Assembly: GCA_029168955.1 (NCBI GenBank)
Contig: JAPDOI010000276.1
Coordinates: 62,001-126,000 of the forward strand
DNA length: 64,000 bases
From: Aplectana chamaeleonis
Taxonomy: Eukaryota; Nematoda; Chromadorea; Rhabditida; Cosmocercidae
Direction: 5' to 3'
Below are positions 33,801-42,370 of the stretch, one piece after another. Position 1 is the stretch's first letter. Each line of letters opens with the position of its first letter. The notes under the pieces are model-generated. The model did no database searches. It had not been told where the DNA came from and saw only the letters and a list, made by a program, of their open reading frames with translations. The position numbers and the translations under genes were made by a program.

Positions 33801-36800
33801 TTTTGAAATAATCGTGCGCGAAAATACAGCATACCGACGTTTTTGCAAAAAAAAAACTGCTTGGAGGGATTTTTTTAGCATGATGACTGACCGGGCGCCT
33901 GCGGTCCCCCTCTGTGATCGCCACACCGTACGCCGCCTGAGCCTGGAGTTGTCTCGGGGTTAGTTCTTGTCGTTCGTGCAGTGTAGAGATGTAGATGTCT
34001 GGAGATCCAGAGATTTTAACGGTCAGGCGTGAGCTGGCCACTGCTGCACTCCGCCTCCACCATCGGCGCTAGAGTCAGACGGCACTGGATTGACACTTAA
34101 TGATGTGCGTGGTCAAAATTCTGCGACGTGCACAGCACTTAGTAAAGTAGTTCAAGAGTATACAGAAACATTTTTTACAAAAAAAAAACAAACAAAAATA
34201 TTAGTAAATGTGAGCGATGGAGCTCGAGAAAGGCCAAGTCGACGACCAGAAGTCAGTAATGGATCGTCAGCTTTGAGCCAGTTGATGATTCCTGATTCTA
34301 GAAATATCACTAGAGAGACACCAGCAGAAATTGACCAATTTCAGATTGCTGTTTTACCATCAAATAGGGCTTTTTTGCGTTTTTTTGTATCGGTCGTACC
34401 ACAGCAAATCAGGAAAAGACATAACTAAGAAAAACTTAACATTCAGATTTTATCGTCAACACTGCCTTTAAACTCGTTTTTGACGCTTGCAACGGTGTGA
34501 GCTTTATTCTTGGAGCCGTACGACTCTATTAGCGTAGCTATCTCAACTAATTTCGCGAGCGTTCATGCTGCTTTTGAAAGAGCATAAGACTCTCTCGCAG
34601 AATATATTTTGCCGCTATTTATAGTGGGAAGCACTCATTTGAGCGTATGAACCACTCAGAAAAATGAAAACAAGTTACTTGCAATTTAAATGTAACTTAC
34701 ATGAATGTCTCAAGTAACCTACACTTATATTACATGTAACATACATTTGTATTACATGTAACTAAAATTTATATTGCATGTAAGTTCTACTTATGTTACA
34801 TGTAACTTACATTTATATTTTCACTATGGGTGGCCATCACGTGACGCAGACGACACGCGACGCAGAGCGCGCGTCTCAGACCACAAACTTAGTAGAATAA
34901 AATGTTGTGCGGGGCCCTCCCTGCTGGTGTGGGGTGAAGTACCTCAAATTTGGGTAATTGAACCAAAAGCAACACCAGTCGTAAGCGCGACCCCGCGAGT
35001 ACGTCGTACAACACCCTTGGAAATATCTTCTCGGCCGATTTAAGTTACTCGCGACTTATATTGTGCCATTTAACTTACATGTAACATATCGGAGGCGCAC
35101 TGCACACAGTATCCTCTCAGGAACCGGAAACAAGTTACATGTAACATATCTGAGCTGATGTAACTTACTTGCGACTTATCTCAGGTTATTTAAGATACAT
35201 GTTACATATCGAAGGCGCACCGCGCGCAATATCCCGCCGATATGTTACGTGTAACTTAAATGACCTGGGATAAGTCGCAAGTAACTTACATCGGCTCAGA
35301 TATGTTACAAGTAACTTGTTTTCGGCCTTTTATGATACAAGTAACTTGCTTTCATTTTTCTGAGCGTAAGTGACAGGCTCACCTCATAAGACGAGGTTCC
35401 GTCACATTTTGGTTTTTCCAAAATTTGGGTTACACAAATCGACTTGGACTGGGTGAACCCCATCTAGAGGTTTTGTAAGGCGTGAGCCATTACTCATGGA
35501 GAAATCGGTCATAAATTGAATAATTATGGTACTCACAGCAAGATCAGACCGGCGAAATGTCGATATTTCTACGTTGTGTATGTGGTCGCCTCGCCTCCTT
35601 GCGATGGGATGACCGCCCTTGCGGCATTCGAGGCTCTGCTGGGAGACGATTTTTAAAGCGCGCGTTGAAAAAAAAACGCAGAAAAAGTTCGAAAGCTTGG
35701 ACGACGAGCACACTTTTCTGATTAAGTGATTGGCTGAAAGAACTTGAAGAAGACTGCTTTCAAAGGCAGGGTAAGAGAAGAGTTTCAATTTTAAGATATA
35801 TGGACAAATCGAAGGCCACAGTTTATTCCTGGACTCGTGCGGAAACCGCAGATAGAAACGGCCTTTTTCAAATTATTTGAGCCGTTTCACTGTGTCAGTG
35901 ATATGCATATGTGTGCCCGTGATCCATATTCCGTGTTCATTTAGCCATATTACGCGCCTTTTTTATCGCTACGGAAATAGCTCTACACTAGCGCCATGAA
36001 TGACGCCAGTGCGGTGACCACGCCATGTGGTGGCGAAACGACCACCCACAAGCCGTAGAAATGTTAAGATTTTGCCGGGTTGATCATGCAATTCTTCACT
36101 TACAGGCGATTTTCTCCATGAGTAACAGCTCTTATCCTGCACAAGTTCTAGAAGATGATTACGTAGTCAAGGTCGACTAATCCAGCCCCAAATTCAAAGA
36201 AGTCAAAATGTGACCGAACCTCGCCTTCAAAGTTACAAGACATGAGAAAATTATTTTGCAGATTTCATGCTCATCTTGGAGAGGATCACTCTCTGATCAC
36301 CAAGGTTCCCGTGAAATCGTTCTGAGCCTCCTACAAACGGATGAAAACTGAAGACCGAATCTCCCCGATCCGTCTAGCATTTTTTCGGTTCGAAAGTCAA
36401 GAGAAGGGACGTGGTTAGTGGTGGTGACTGAGGGTGTCGGGCCTGTGGTAGTCGCTTATATCTCACTTATTTGGAACCCCGCCCTTGGCAAGTGTTATAC
36501 AGTCGGGGACTATTATACAATTTCATCCTCGCTCCTCCCACGCTTCCCTGCCTCCCCCGGATTTTCTCGCTTGCAATGCACGATGGCCATCACCCAGGGT
36601 ATAATTTGCTCTTAAAGGTTCGCGTGGTCGACGGAGCATTGCTCATTTGGGATCTACATGGGATCCTACAGCCACTCATCCACTGCACCACCGTATTCCC
36701 TCCTCCCTTCCTGCCATCTCCTCTCACCTGGTCACCATAACACTTACCACACAGAGCGTATGATATCTTGGCTCGTAGTCATGAACGATTTACCCACGAG

Positions 36801-37457
36801 GTAAGTGTGTTTCACGGAAATTCTGCAGTTTCCTCGTTATATGTATACGTCAGTCTAGTTCCTTCGCGTAGGATCGAGACAGGCGCATAGAGCGCAGAAA
36901 TTTCTGAGACTCCGAGACGGGCCAAGGGCAACGCAACTTCACGGAGAATCTTTGGGTTGGCCCTTCAAGAAGCCTTAGTTTTGAATTCATTTTCAATCGA
37001 GAAATGGAGTCTGTCAATGAAGTTCGTTGCCGAACCTCGAAGAGCAGGCAATGCATGCTCTGGTGACAATCGAATATGAGAAGGATGTTCACCTGGTCAT
37101 GAGTGGTAGGCCTGTAGAATGCTGTGAACCTATTCAATGCGATGAAGATTTGTCCGTTGCATAATAGAGCCTTCGATATGAGTAGATTAAAATATGTGAA
37201 TATTGCAAAAGAGCTCGTCGTCACATACGCTATGTTGTAATAGTTAAACTTTCGACCACGCATAATAAACTCAATAACAAGGAACATGTAAAAGTCAGAC
37301 ACGGCCTGCAGCATGAATAAGGAATAGAAAGACGATTTGAATATAGAGAAGTCGTTGCGCCATCGTATTATAGTGTAGATTATGCACAAGTAAAGACACA
37401 TCGATGTCCATCCGAATATCATTAAGAGCACATGCCCAATGGGAAGTGGGACCATAT
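18568..37457 (-). CDS. Srv-like seven-transmembrane chemoreceptor, four exons over 18.9 kb
   Basis: The four exons 37457-37093, 28342-28184, 26794-26687 and 18840-18568 lie in order on the minus strand, each bounded by GT/AG and all in phase 0. They encode 121 + 53 + 36 + 90 = 300 residues, close to the usual length of nematode Srv receptors (about 300-330). TM1 is near residues 7-31, TM2 41-65, TM3 75-100, TM4 128-147, TM5 182-198, TM6 215-235 and TM7 249-270. The family hallmark after TM3, ALNRFTAFYRP...HDQ|IWRRS, is split exactly by intron 1. The start follows a TTTTTTCAG acceptor by two bases. Such receptors act in sensory-neuron cilia in Caenorhabditis; the ligand is unknown. Introns of 8750, 1389 and 7846 bp are full of mobile elements. 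A less likely reading is that the exons come from two broken paralogues. Confidence 0.72.
18989..20302. mobile_element. E-family TTAA element, copy 2 (about 1.3 kb)
   Basis: Ends TTAACTCTTAAGAGACCGCC and GCGGTCTCTAAAGTGTTAA, inverted relative to each other and flanked by TTAA. The right end is duplicated: GTGGGTGCGCAGTGTGGACA occurs at about 20218 and 20263. No coding region is evident. It lies just upstream of receptor exon 4, inside intron 3. Confidence 0.72.
20390..20700 (-). repeat. Dispersed repeat, inverted copy of 12130-12480
   Basis: The reverse complement shares ordered blocks with 12130-12480, including CAGGTAGCAACCGATC and ACTACAAAAACATC. Unknown family. Confidence 0.55.
21560..24440 (-). 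repeat. 42-bp minisatellite array, about 68 units
   Basis: The unit is GTAGAAAGTGTGCGGGACCC plus AAATGGGTGTGCGCAGAACG plus CC, alternating with variants containing GAGAGTGCGCCGGACGCC. Because 42 is a multiple of three, several frames on both strands stay open: minus-strand frames of 398, 688, 609 and 252 codons read as 14-residue repeats (LGPAHFLRRSAHTH or SRTLSTAFCAHPFG), and plus-strand frames read RDPNGCAQNAVESV. No signal peptide or unique domain is attached, and single-base indels merely swap frames. I call it satellite DNA. Confidence 0.88.
24520..24720 (+). promoter_or_regulatory. TATA-box-containing segment conserved between the two G-family copies
   Basis: TATAAAAG at 24537-24544 is followed after 25-30 bp by CACTCATTCACA and a conserved stretch with the hairpin CTTCTCG/CGAGAAG. 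The same segment occurs inverted at 51285-51545 (TATAAAAA at 51486-51479). Conservation in both copies beside drifting satellite suggests an element promoter or 5' leader. Function is inferred only. Confidence 0.4.
24770..25010 (+). repeat. 21-bp-unit array related to the 10-kb minisatellite
   Basis: Units such as GTGCAGGACATCAGTGGGAG alternate with GATGACATAGAAAGT; read on plus they give VQDISGS, the same heptad type as the array at 10022-11820. The matching block in the other G-family copy is 51095-51260. Confidence 0.75.
25068..25705. repeat. Fold-back element, about 300-bp arms
   Basis: The left arm begins CCTGAAAGTTTAGGTTCCTG and the right arm ends with its reverse complement CAGGAACCTAAACTTTCAGG. 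Arms read through TTTGGCATGGCCATAGAAAT and its inverse; the central loop near 25340-25400 contains CCTAATACGTGAAG. Frames such as SFPEKRIILRQIVL appear on both strands because of the palindrome. A second copy is at 50222-50840. Confidence 0.85.
26145..26640. repeat. Inverted-repeat element with CGCAAAAACGGC ends
   Basis: TTTTCGCAAAAACGGCGTTCT-like sequence at about 26158 is mirrored by GCCGTTTTTGCAAACAATC near 26577-26597. Interior phrases (ACAGATTTCTG, GTGACCGT) recur at 33629-33660 next to ACGTTTTTGCAAAAA. An old element; it lies in receptor intron 3. Confidence 0.45.
26687..26794 (-). CDS. Srv-like receptor, exon 3 (TM5)
   Basis: Acceptor ATCTCTTTTTCAG, then exactly 36 codons beginning YDTYHSVLFYSIAVPLCSV and ending RNGTA at GCG|GTATGT. 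The basic stretch FRRARQIRN after TM5 fits the third intracellular loop. Confidence 0.7.
26840..27320 (+). repeat. Dispersed repeat, inverted relative to 8877-9240
   Basis: AATTCAATCAAGAACATGGT (26885) and GCATGATTCCATGATTACCG (27316) match the other copy in inverse. It fills part of receptor intron 2. Confidence 0.55.
27321..28183. other. Receptor intron 2, no recognised element
   Basis: AT-rich sequence with short frames only. It is part of intron 2 between exons 3 and 2. Confidence 0.35.
28184..28342 (-). CDS. Srv-like receptor, exon 2 (TM4)
   Basis: Acceptor TTACTTCAG, then 53 codons starting IWRRSTIVSCIVTLWVV and ending SATK at AAG|GTATCAG. The first residues continue the HDQ-IW motif of exon 1 and the segment is TM4 plus the second extracellular loop. 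Confidence 0.72.
28672..31892 (-). mobile_element. RTE-type non-LTR retrotransposon, near full length (3.2 kb)
   Basis: The length matches nematode RTE-1-like elements. It carries an apurinic-type endonuclease then a reverse transcriptase on the minus strand and ends at its 3' side in GACTACTAGGACGG...GCGTCAGG. It is flanked by a long, diverged target duplication (about 35 bp; 28637-28671 and 31894-31928, both beginning TTTTGAGATT). No poly-A tail is visible, as is usual for RTE. Confidence 0.85.
28688..31800 (-). pseudogene. RTE endonuclease-reverse transcriptase, broken by frameshifts
   Basis: In order on the minus strand: endonuclease N-part (ATLNCRSLS, LQETRL; to about 31483), endonuclease C-part in another frame (VGNDANAKMG, LDYVLTRN and the SDHRPALLN catalytic motif; 31371-30862), linker and RT fingers (30836-29820; NYKGISLL, EQAGFRPGRSTIDQ, AFLDFVAAFD), RT palm (29809-29180; GVRQGAVAGPFLFN and the YADDIVLF active site) and the C-terminal region (GRRRKFWTDVVKEDL to stop at 28688). 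At least four frame changes prevent a single protein. Catalytic residues are otherwise kept, so decay is moderate. Confidence 0.88.
32341..33000. other. Receptor intron 1, no recognised element
   Basis: Overlapping short frames on both strands without motif. No termini recognised. Confidence 0.3.
33001..33272. repeat. GC-rich fold-back element, about 270 bp
   Basis: GTGCCCGAATGAGAATGGTG on the left pairs with the inverse of the right end (CGCCATTCTCACTAAGACAC), and GCGGCCGGCGTGCTTGGCAG pairs with CTGCCAAGTACGCCGACCGC. Open frames on both strands are palindrome shadows. Confidence 0.75.
33279..33561. repeat. Fold-back element, about 280 bp, abutting the previous one
   Basis: GCAATGGAAGTAGGACCTGG is inverted as CCAGGTCCTACTTCCATTGC at the right end. 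Arms continue through GTGAGGTTGCAGACTC / GAGTCCGCAACCTCAC for about 60 bp. Confidence 0.8.
34130..34471. mobile_element. TTAA element, truncated, inverted copy of the 53854-54406 type
   Basis: The right end CGTCAACACTGCCTTTAA is intact. In reverse complement it follows 53854 onward: GTGGTACGACC, ATCATCAACTGGCTC and CTCGAGCTCCAT. The other end is lost near 34110-34130. Confidence 0.65.
34472..34575. mobile_element. Right-end fragment of a type-d TTAA element
   Basis: TAGCTATCTCAACTAATTTCG and the end CGTTCATGCTGCTTTTGA match the right portions of the type-d copies at 38197-38544 and 47181-48519. Confidence 0.6.
34655..35364 (-). mobile_element. H-family TA element, copy 1, with SL1-like core
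   Basis: Ends CTCAGAAAAATGAAAACAAG and the inverse CTTGCTTTCATTTTTCTGAG. Subterminal regions consist of repeated GTAACTTACATGTAACATA-type words in both orientations. The core (about 34840-35040) is unique and homologous, inverted, to 41100-41340 in copy 2. No transposase. It lies in receptor intron 1. Confidence 0.8.
34943..34964 (-). other. SL1-like spliced-leader 22-mer followed by GT
   Basis: The minus strand reads GGTTCAATTACCCAAATTTG then AG, then GTACTT. This matches the nematode SL1 leader at 20 of 22 positions and places a GT donor exactly where the SL RNA has its 5' splice site. No convincing Sm site or full SL RNA body follows (only ACATTTTATTC about 40 nt on). Its copy 2 homologue is at 41230-41251. 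Confidence 0.6.
35365..36412. other. Receptor intron 1, no recognised element
   Basis: A 128-codon minus frame (35788-35402) has no signal peptide, family motif or splice context. Nothing else recognised. Confidence 0.3.
36413..36740. mobile_element. Degenerate type-c TTAA element fragment
   Basis: In reverse orientation it shares GTGGTAGTCGC, TATATCTC and the GTGTTATAC region with 12780-12900. The ends are lost. Confidence 0.5.
37093..37457 (-). CDS. Srv-like receptor, exon 1 (TM1-TM3)
   Basis: ATG at 37455-37453; 121 codons ending ...THDQ at a CAG|GTGAAC donor (37093/37092). Contains hydrophobic segments IGHVLLMIFGWTSMCLYL, SLFMLQAVSDFYMFLVI and AYVTTSSFAIFTYFNLLI, then the NRFTAF motif. 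Reading on past the donor gives a charged tail of no family resemblance, supporting the splice. Confidence 0.75.
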
Positions 37458-37466
37458 CTGAAAAAA
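37458..37466 (-). promoter_or_regulatory. Splice acceptor at the receptor start, probable trans-splice site
   Basis: TTTTTTCAG lies two bases before the ATG (CAG|ATATG). No upstream coding exon with matching phase is seen, so a spliced leader is the simplest source of the 5' end. Confidence 0.55.
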
Positions 37467-37548
37467 CATGATATTCTCGTCTATTGTCTTCTGCCGTCTG
37501 GATGATAAGGATAAAGGATGACGTTTTCGGCGTAACATTCAGTTCCGA

Positions 37549-37684
37549 GCTACTCGCAGTCGTACTATCACAATCGTAGATGCGAATCGGTTGTTTTTTC
37601 GAAAAAAAGCAACCATGAAAATGAATATATCATTCTCAAAACCGCACTACTCTCGTGATAGTGAAGCCCAACCCTGCGAGTAGC
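37549..37684. mobile_element. G-family deletion derivative, 136-bp MITE
   Basis: TIRs GCTACTCGCAG and CTGCGAGTAGC at the tips; the left 110 bp (ATCACAATCGTAGATGCGAA, CATGAAAATGAA) match the left end of 50109-53352. All internal satellite is gone. Confidence 0.8.
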
Positions 37685-38196
37685 CGGGAAATGGAGGATA
37701 CATATAGCTTTTCTCGCTCATTTTGAGGTGGTCGAAGTAAGGCTTATAGGACTCATCACCGCCCGAACTCATCCGAGCAAGCTAGACTTTATATCAATCC
37801 CTCTGCCGCTCATTCGACCTTTATTCAGAATCGTAGAGAATTTGGAATGTGTATTGGGCCTACACAATGACTTTGGGGGGGGGGGCAGCCGATGTTTAGG
37901 TCAGGGTTCGTGTCCTCCCAGACAAGTCTGGCATCAATTTACCGAACCATGGAGGGATGGAGAGCTTAGTTGACCGTGGGCGAAAATCGATCATTTGACC
38001 GGGTGCGTGACAGTGACGCCTCTTGCCACTGCCACGCACGCGCTCATGTCTGAAGGAGCTACTTTTAACTGCGAATGGTCGTTGTAGACGAATCCCTATA
38101 AACTTTAAGCCTAAGTAATGCAACTGCGAGCATTATAGAGAGACTGTGGCGCTGACTGCACCGCTGTGATTGAAGTCGTTTATTCTGTTAACATCT
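37685..38196. other. No recognised feature
   Basis: Contains a nine-base G run (37873) and short frames. Nothing else recognised. Confidence 0.3.
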
Positions 38197-38544
38197 TCAA
38201 AGGCAGCAGACACGCTCAAAATTGATATCGATTTCATGACATAAATAGAAGATAAGGAGCTGGTAGCATGGGGAAATAAAGAGGAGGCCAACGAAATTTG
38301 TATGCATATGTATAGAGCAATAACGGTTGTTTTTGTTAAAGGGTGAAAACAGGCGAGTTACCGCTCTGGACAAATTTGAATTTGGGAGCGGAGTTCCCGA
38401 AATTTTTCGACTTGCACTGCTCAAATTCAGTAGTTTTGACTTGTTTTTAACGCTTCCAACGAGGCGAACCTTCTGCTAGAGGCCAAACCACCCTAATAAC
38501 GCAGATATCTCAACAACTTTTTCAAGCGTTGCTGCTGCCTTCAA
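38197..38544. mobile_element. Type-d TTAA element
   Basis: Left end TCAAAGGCAGCAGACACGCTC, right end AGCGTTGCTGCTGCCTTCAA. Interior AACGCTTCCAACG and GATATCTCAAC match other type-d copies. Confidence 0.75.
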
Positions 38545-39191
38545 GGATCGCAAAGACAAAGTTGACAAAGTTATATGAGTGAACATTTCGGCACCACTAA
38601 TCTCCGGCGAATATAATTTTACAAGATTTGACTAACGACAAAATCAAAATAGCAGTGGTCATCAATCAAGTTCTGTACACAAAAGATGAAATCGTTCACC
38701 TTAGAGGCCAGCAGTACAATAAAAAACTTATAGCACGGCAAAACTCATGACACAACGAATCACAAGGCTTCCGCCTGAGTAAAGTTCAATAAGTTTGTTA
38801 TTTATGAGAAAGAAGAGGAGGGAATCGACATCGAGCATGTGTTCACGTTCTTTTGTTATGGAAAGCCAGTACAAACGCAGCAAATCTCACGATATTCACG
38901 AACGTACTTTAGTCTTGTCGAACTTTCACGAAGATGAACGTCGTTACGGCAAACAAGGATTGCGCTGCAATATCAATCTTCGAGGAGGGCTATACAATCG
39001 GTTTTCACTCGTCTGAACCAACGCAGAGGCTACAACAATTTGTATTCTAGCGCCGAGAGGCTTGGCAAAAGATCGGAAAGACCACTGACCGCCACCTCCT
39101 TCCACTATTCCAGGAACATGTGTCTGATGCGGCAACACCAATGCTGATCAGTCACACGGATTCGTTTCTCGTTTTCCTCATGAGCCCCATT
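38545..39191. other. No recognised feature
   Basis: AT-rich, short frames, no termini or motifs recognised. Confidence 0.3.
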
Positions 39192-40131
39192 CACAGCTGG
39201 TCGTTTCGACTTGAAGTCGAAACGACCAGCGATATTGCCGCGATCTCAAATCGCTCAGTGCCGCGACTTGAGATCGCTTCGTTCAGCGAATCGAAATCGC
39301 TGAGGCGGACGCAATTTCGCATGAAAAAATAGGACGGACGATGCCGAGGAGAAAAAACTTTTTTTTTCAATTTTGGCCGCTTTCACGTTATTGTTCCGGG
39401 AATGTGTCTAGGTTCAAAAAACGCTAGGTCTCCAATGTTTTAGACCTAAAAATGGTTCTGAAAGAAACGATGTGGAACAATTTGCACAACACAGCTGAAA
39501 ATTACAGCTAAAGTTTGTATGTAGTGGAATCCCTGCATGCAACGTGATTTAACGGAAATCTTTCTATATTCCCTCATATCTTTAACCATGAATGTAATTG
39601 CTCGTTTTCGCCCTTCACATCCCGTTGATTCTGGTTGCAGAAGCGTGTGAGTGTGCACAATTTCGCGCGCCAAATACCCTACACATTGTGATGAAAGATT
39701 GCGGACTAGTCGCTTCGACTAAACGTATCGCGGCCCTCATGGCAGAGAAGCGACTAGTCGAAGCGACTCACTAAAAAAATCGATCGAGTCGCTTTGACTA
39801 CCTATGAAATACCTCAGTCGCTCGGCGATCGCTGCTGACACTGCCAGCTCTTCCGACCCGTCGCGATTCAGTGCAAGATTTGTTGCCGCGATGGGTTTTG
39901 GTAACTGCTGGCGCTGCCGCGACTACTCAGAAAAAAAGCGAAAGCAAGTTACTCGTGGCACATAAAAGGCCGACAACAATTTACTTGTAGCATATCTAAC
40001 CCGATGTAAGGTACTTGCAACTTATCTCAGGTAATTTAAGCTACATTCAACTCTCCTACGGAATACCGCGTGCAATGCGCTCACGGTATGTTACATGTAA
40101 CTTAGATGGTACAGGATATGTCGCAAGTGAC

Positions 40132-40638
40132 TTAAAGGCAGTGTTCACGATAATCTTCGATTTCGAGATTAATAGCTGAATCGATTGTTTGGCCCCCGGG
40201 TAGAACATAAATGACGAAGGAAGCGAGAAAAACGCACCAGAAGGCTCACAGAAAATCCAACTACTCTCATCCTACCTCTTTACTCTCACAGGAACTGTTC
40301 GTTGTGACAATGAAATCATTTGTGGAGCCCAGTCCTTTACAATTATTTGCTTTCTGTGGCTCCGCTTTTTCTTACGGACCCTAACTAGTACTATTTTGCC
40401 TTCGGAATATCTCTCCCATTTTCGGCTGATCCCATTTTTCACCGGTGACAACCACCGCGCGAACATGTTCATACAACTGGACAACTGGTCCAGGCCAAGA
40501 GATTAATGTCACTGAAATATGACGTTTTAGTGCGTTTTCTCGCCGTTTCTTCGTAATTTCTGTAACATACTCAGTGGCCAACGCTTTGTTTTGAGTGGAA
40601 AACTCGGGAACAAAAATCATCGTGAACACTGCCTTTAA
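40132..40638. mobile_element. Type-a TTAA element nested in the H-family element
   Basis: Ends TTAAAGGCAGTGTTCACGA and TCGTGAACACTGCCTTTAA, nearly perfect TIRs, suggesting a recent insertion. Interior GGCCCCCGGGTAGAAC marks type a. Confidence 0.9.
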
Positions 40639-41228
40639 GTTGAACGAGAGACATTTCCAAGAGGAGTATACGACGCGCTGCATGTGAATCGAATCCACAC
40701 CGCTGTTGTGGCTAAGGAGCAGTTCGGCTGACACGCGCGATGGAAAAGCGCTGCGCGCACGTCGTCGTTGAGGTGTGTTAACCGAGGACCATAAAAAGTT
40801 GTTGCTCCCTCTTAGCCGCCTTCTTTATCATTTTTCAAATTTGTTCATATTTTTTGTTTCTAAAGTACTAATGGAAATCGCGCTTTTTGTATAGGTTTTT
40901 CTTAGAGTTTTTTGTTTGCTTCTCGGAGCGGAATGGGGATGGCGATATTGATTCCAACGCCGACCCTACGTGCTGTTTCTAACAACAACATGAACAAAAT
41001 GCAAGGGTGATAAATTGGATAAGTGGAACAACGACCACTTTTTGGGGCCCTCGGTAACGCGCCCCTGCTGACGACGCTCGCGCGGCAGCGCAGCTTTTCC
41101 GTCGCGCGCATCGCGTGTGCCAGCCGAACTGCTCCCCTAACCACACACACCCGCGAGGTTGATTTGTTGATCCACATGCCTACCACGCACCTTATTGGGG
41201 TCAGGCTTAGGACTGCGCTGTTGCTGTC

Positions 41229-41251
41229 GGATAAAATTACCCAAGCTTGAG
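41229..41251 (+). other. SL1-like 22-mer, diverged second copy
   Basis: AAATTACCCAAGCTTGAG is followed by TGGTACTC. It shares AATTACCCAA and TTGAG with SL1 and is at the homologous place in the H-family core as the copy at 34943-34964. Confidence 0.5.
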
Positions 41252-41460
41252 TGGTACTCTTGAACCCACTCTAACAGGTAAAGTGGGGGACGCTCTCGGC
41301 GTCCGCGTGTCGTCTGCGCCGCAACCCAAGGTGAAAAACATAAATGTAACTGTAACATATGTAATATAAACGTAAGCTACTTGAGACATTTAAGTAAGTT
41401 AAATTTATATTACAAGTAACTTGTTTTCATTTTCTTGAGTAGTCGAAGCGGCCAGCTGTG

Positions 41461-42079
41461 AAAAGGGGGCTATAAGTGTTTGATATTGGCGTATTCGCTG
41501 AAGTGTCGCGCTGTACACCACCAAACATGATGGCTACAGCGCTTCTCAGAAAGGTCGTGTACACGAAAGATATTCGTCTCGATAGTTGTGTCGATTTTTC
41601 GAAGAATACGTCCATTGACAGACACCATGAAGGACGGAACGTGGCCGGTAAAGCGCATTTTTTCCTGGAGTTGGTCCAGTGTTCATTGCCCTTCACCATG
41701 CGGCTGAGGCACTGAAGCATACACGTAAAGCTTGCTAAGGCCTCCAAAGATCCCGGTATTTACAAGAAACACGATTTGAGAAGTTGTTACTTTGCAAGTG
41801 AAGCGCTCGAATATAAAAGAACTTTACGTTGTTACATTTATTGTATCTGCTAAAAGGAAATCGCCTTGAGACAGTCATAGTTGATAAAGCGTTTCTCAAT
41901 AACAACACGTTACTCAAATGTTGATGTGCGCAAAAAACACCTAGTCCGCAACAGAACCTGTACACCTTGCCTGAATTTGTGGGTTCAATAATAGCGCATA
42001 GAAAACATTAACGTAGGCGTTTCCCACGCAGCAACAGACCTCCGAATTCCTGCTTCACTTAGGCCATCAAGTTCAGTTT
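41461..42079. other. No recognised gene
   Basis: Mirrored open frames of 60-106 codons on both strands at 41427-41747; neither contains a signal peptide or motif. Confidence 0.3.
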
Positions 42080-42370
42080 ACAGCATATCTTCTGTAAAGG
42101 CACGGAACACCGGAGTTATTATTCGGATTCTGTAGTCAGAAAACCACGCGCTGATCACAGCGGTATCTCTACAGTCGTTCAATGCCGCCCTAAAAATATA
42201 GTTATAGCTTCTTAAAAATTCTCCAGATTTCAAGAAGGCGGATCCATGCTGCAAGGCGAATTGTCTCAGGCCCGTATTCCTCTTCAGTCGCAGTCGCACT
42301 CGAGAGCGAAACCAGGATGAATAGACAGACCAGCAAATGAGTGGAAGATCGGAGACGCGGTTGAAATTTA
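42080..42370. mobile_element. Degenerate type-c TTAA element, inverted
   Basis: In reverse complement it shares GAGGAATAC, CCTGAGACAA and GAACGACT phrases with 12950-13200. The ends are eroded. Confidence 0.5.

Larger units (their letters stand above)
39926..41439 (+). mobile_element. H-family TA element, copy 2
   Basis: CTCAGAAAAAAAGCGAAAGC on the left and TTTTCATTTTCTTGAG on the right. Comparison with the uninterrupted F-family sequence (GCGACTAGTCG) shows a TA duplication: GCGACTA|CTCAG and TTGAG|TAGTCG. TA targets and simple TIRs fit Tc1/mariner-like transposition (inferred). It includes a type-a element at 40132-40638 and the SL1-like core at 41229. Confidence 0.82.
39192..41460. mobile_element. 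F-family element with two nested insertions
   Basis: Outer ends CACAGCTGGTCGTTTCGACT and, inverted, AGTCGAAGCGGCCAGCTGTG. Interior landmarks GATTGCGGACTAG, CAGTCGCTCGGCGATCGC and GCCGCGACT match 17690-18340. It is split at GCGACTAGTCG by the H-family element. Confidence 0.75.

Noticed and set aside
40681..40745. A second tRNA-like B box (GGATTCGATTC on minus)
   Set aside because: No acceptor stem pairs around it, and the surrounding sequence is one arm of an inverted repeat mirrored at 41107-41150.
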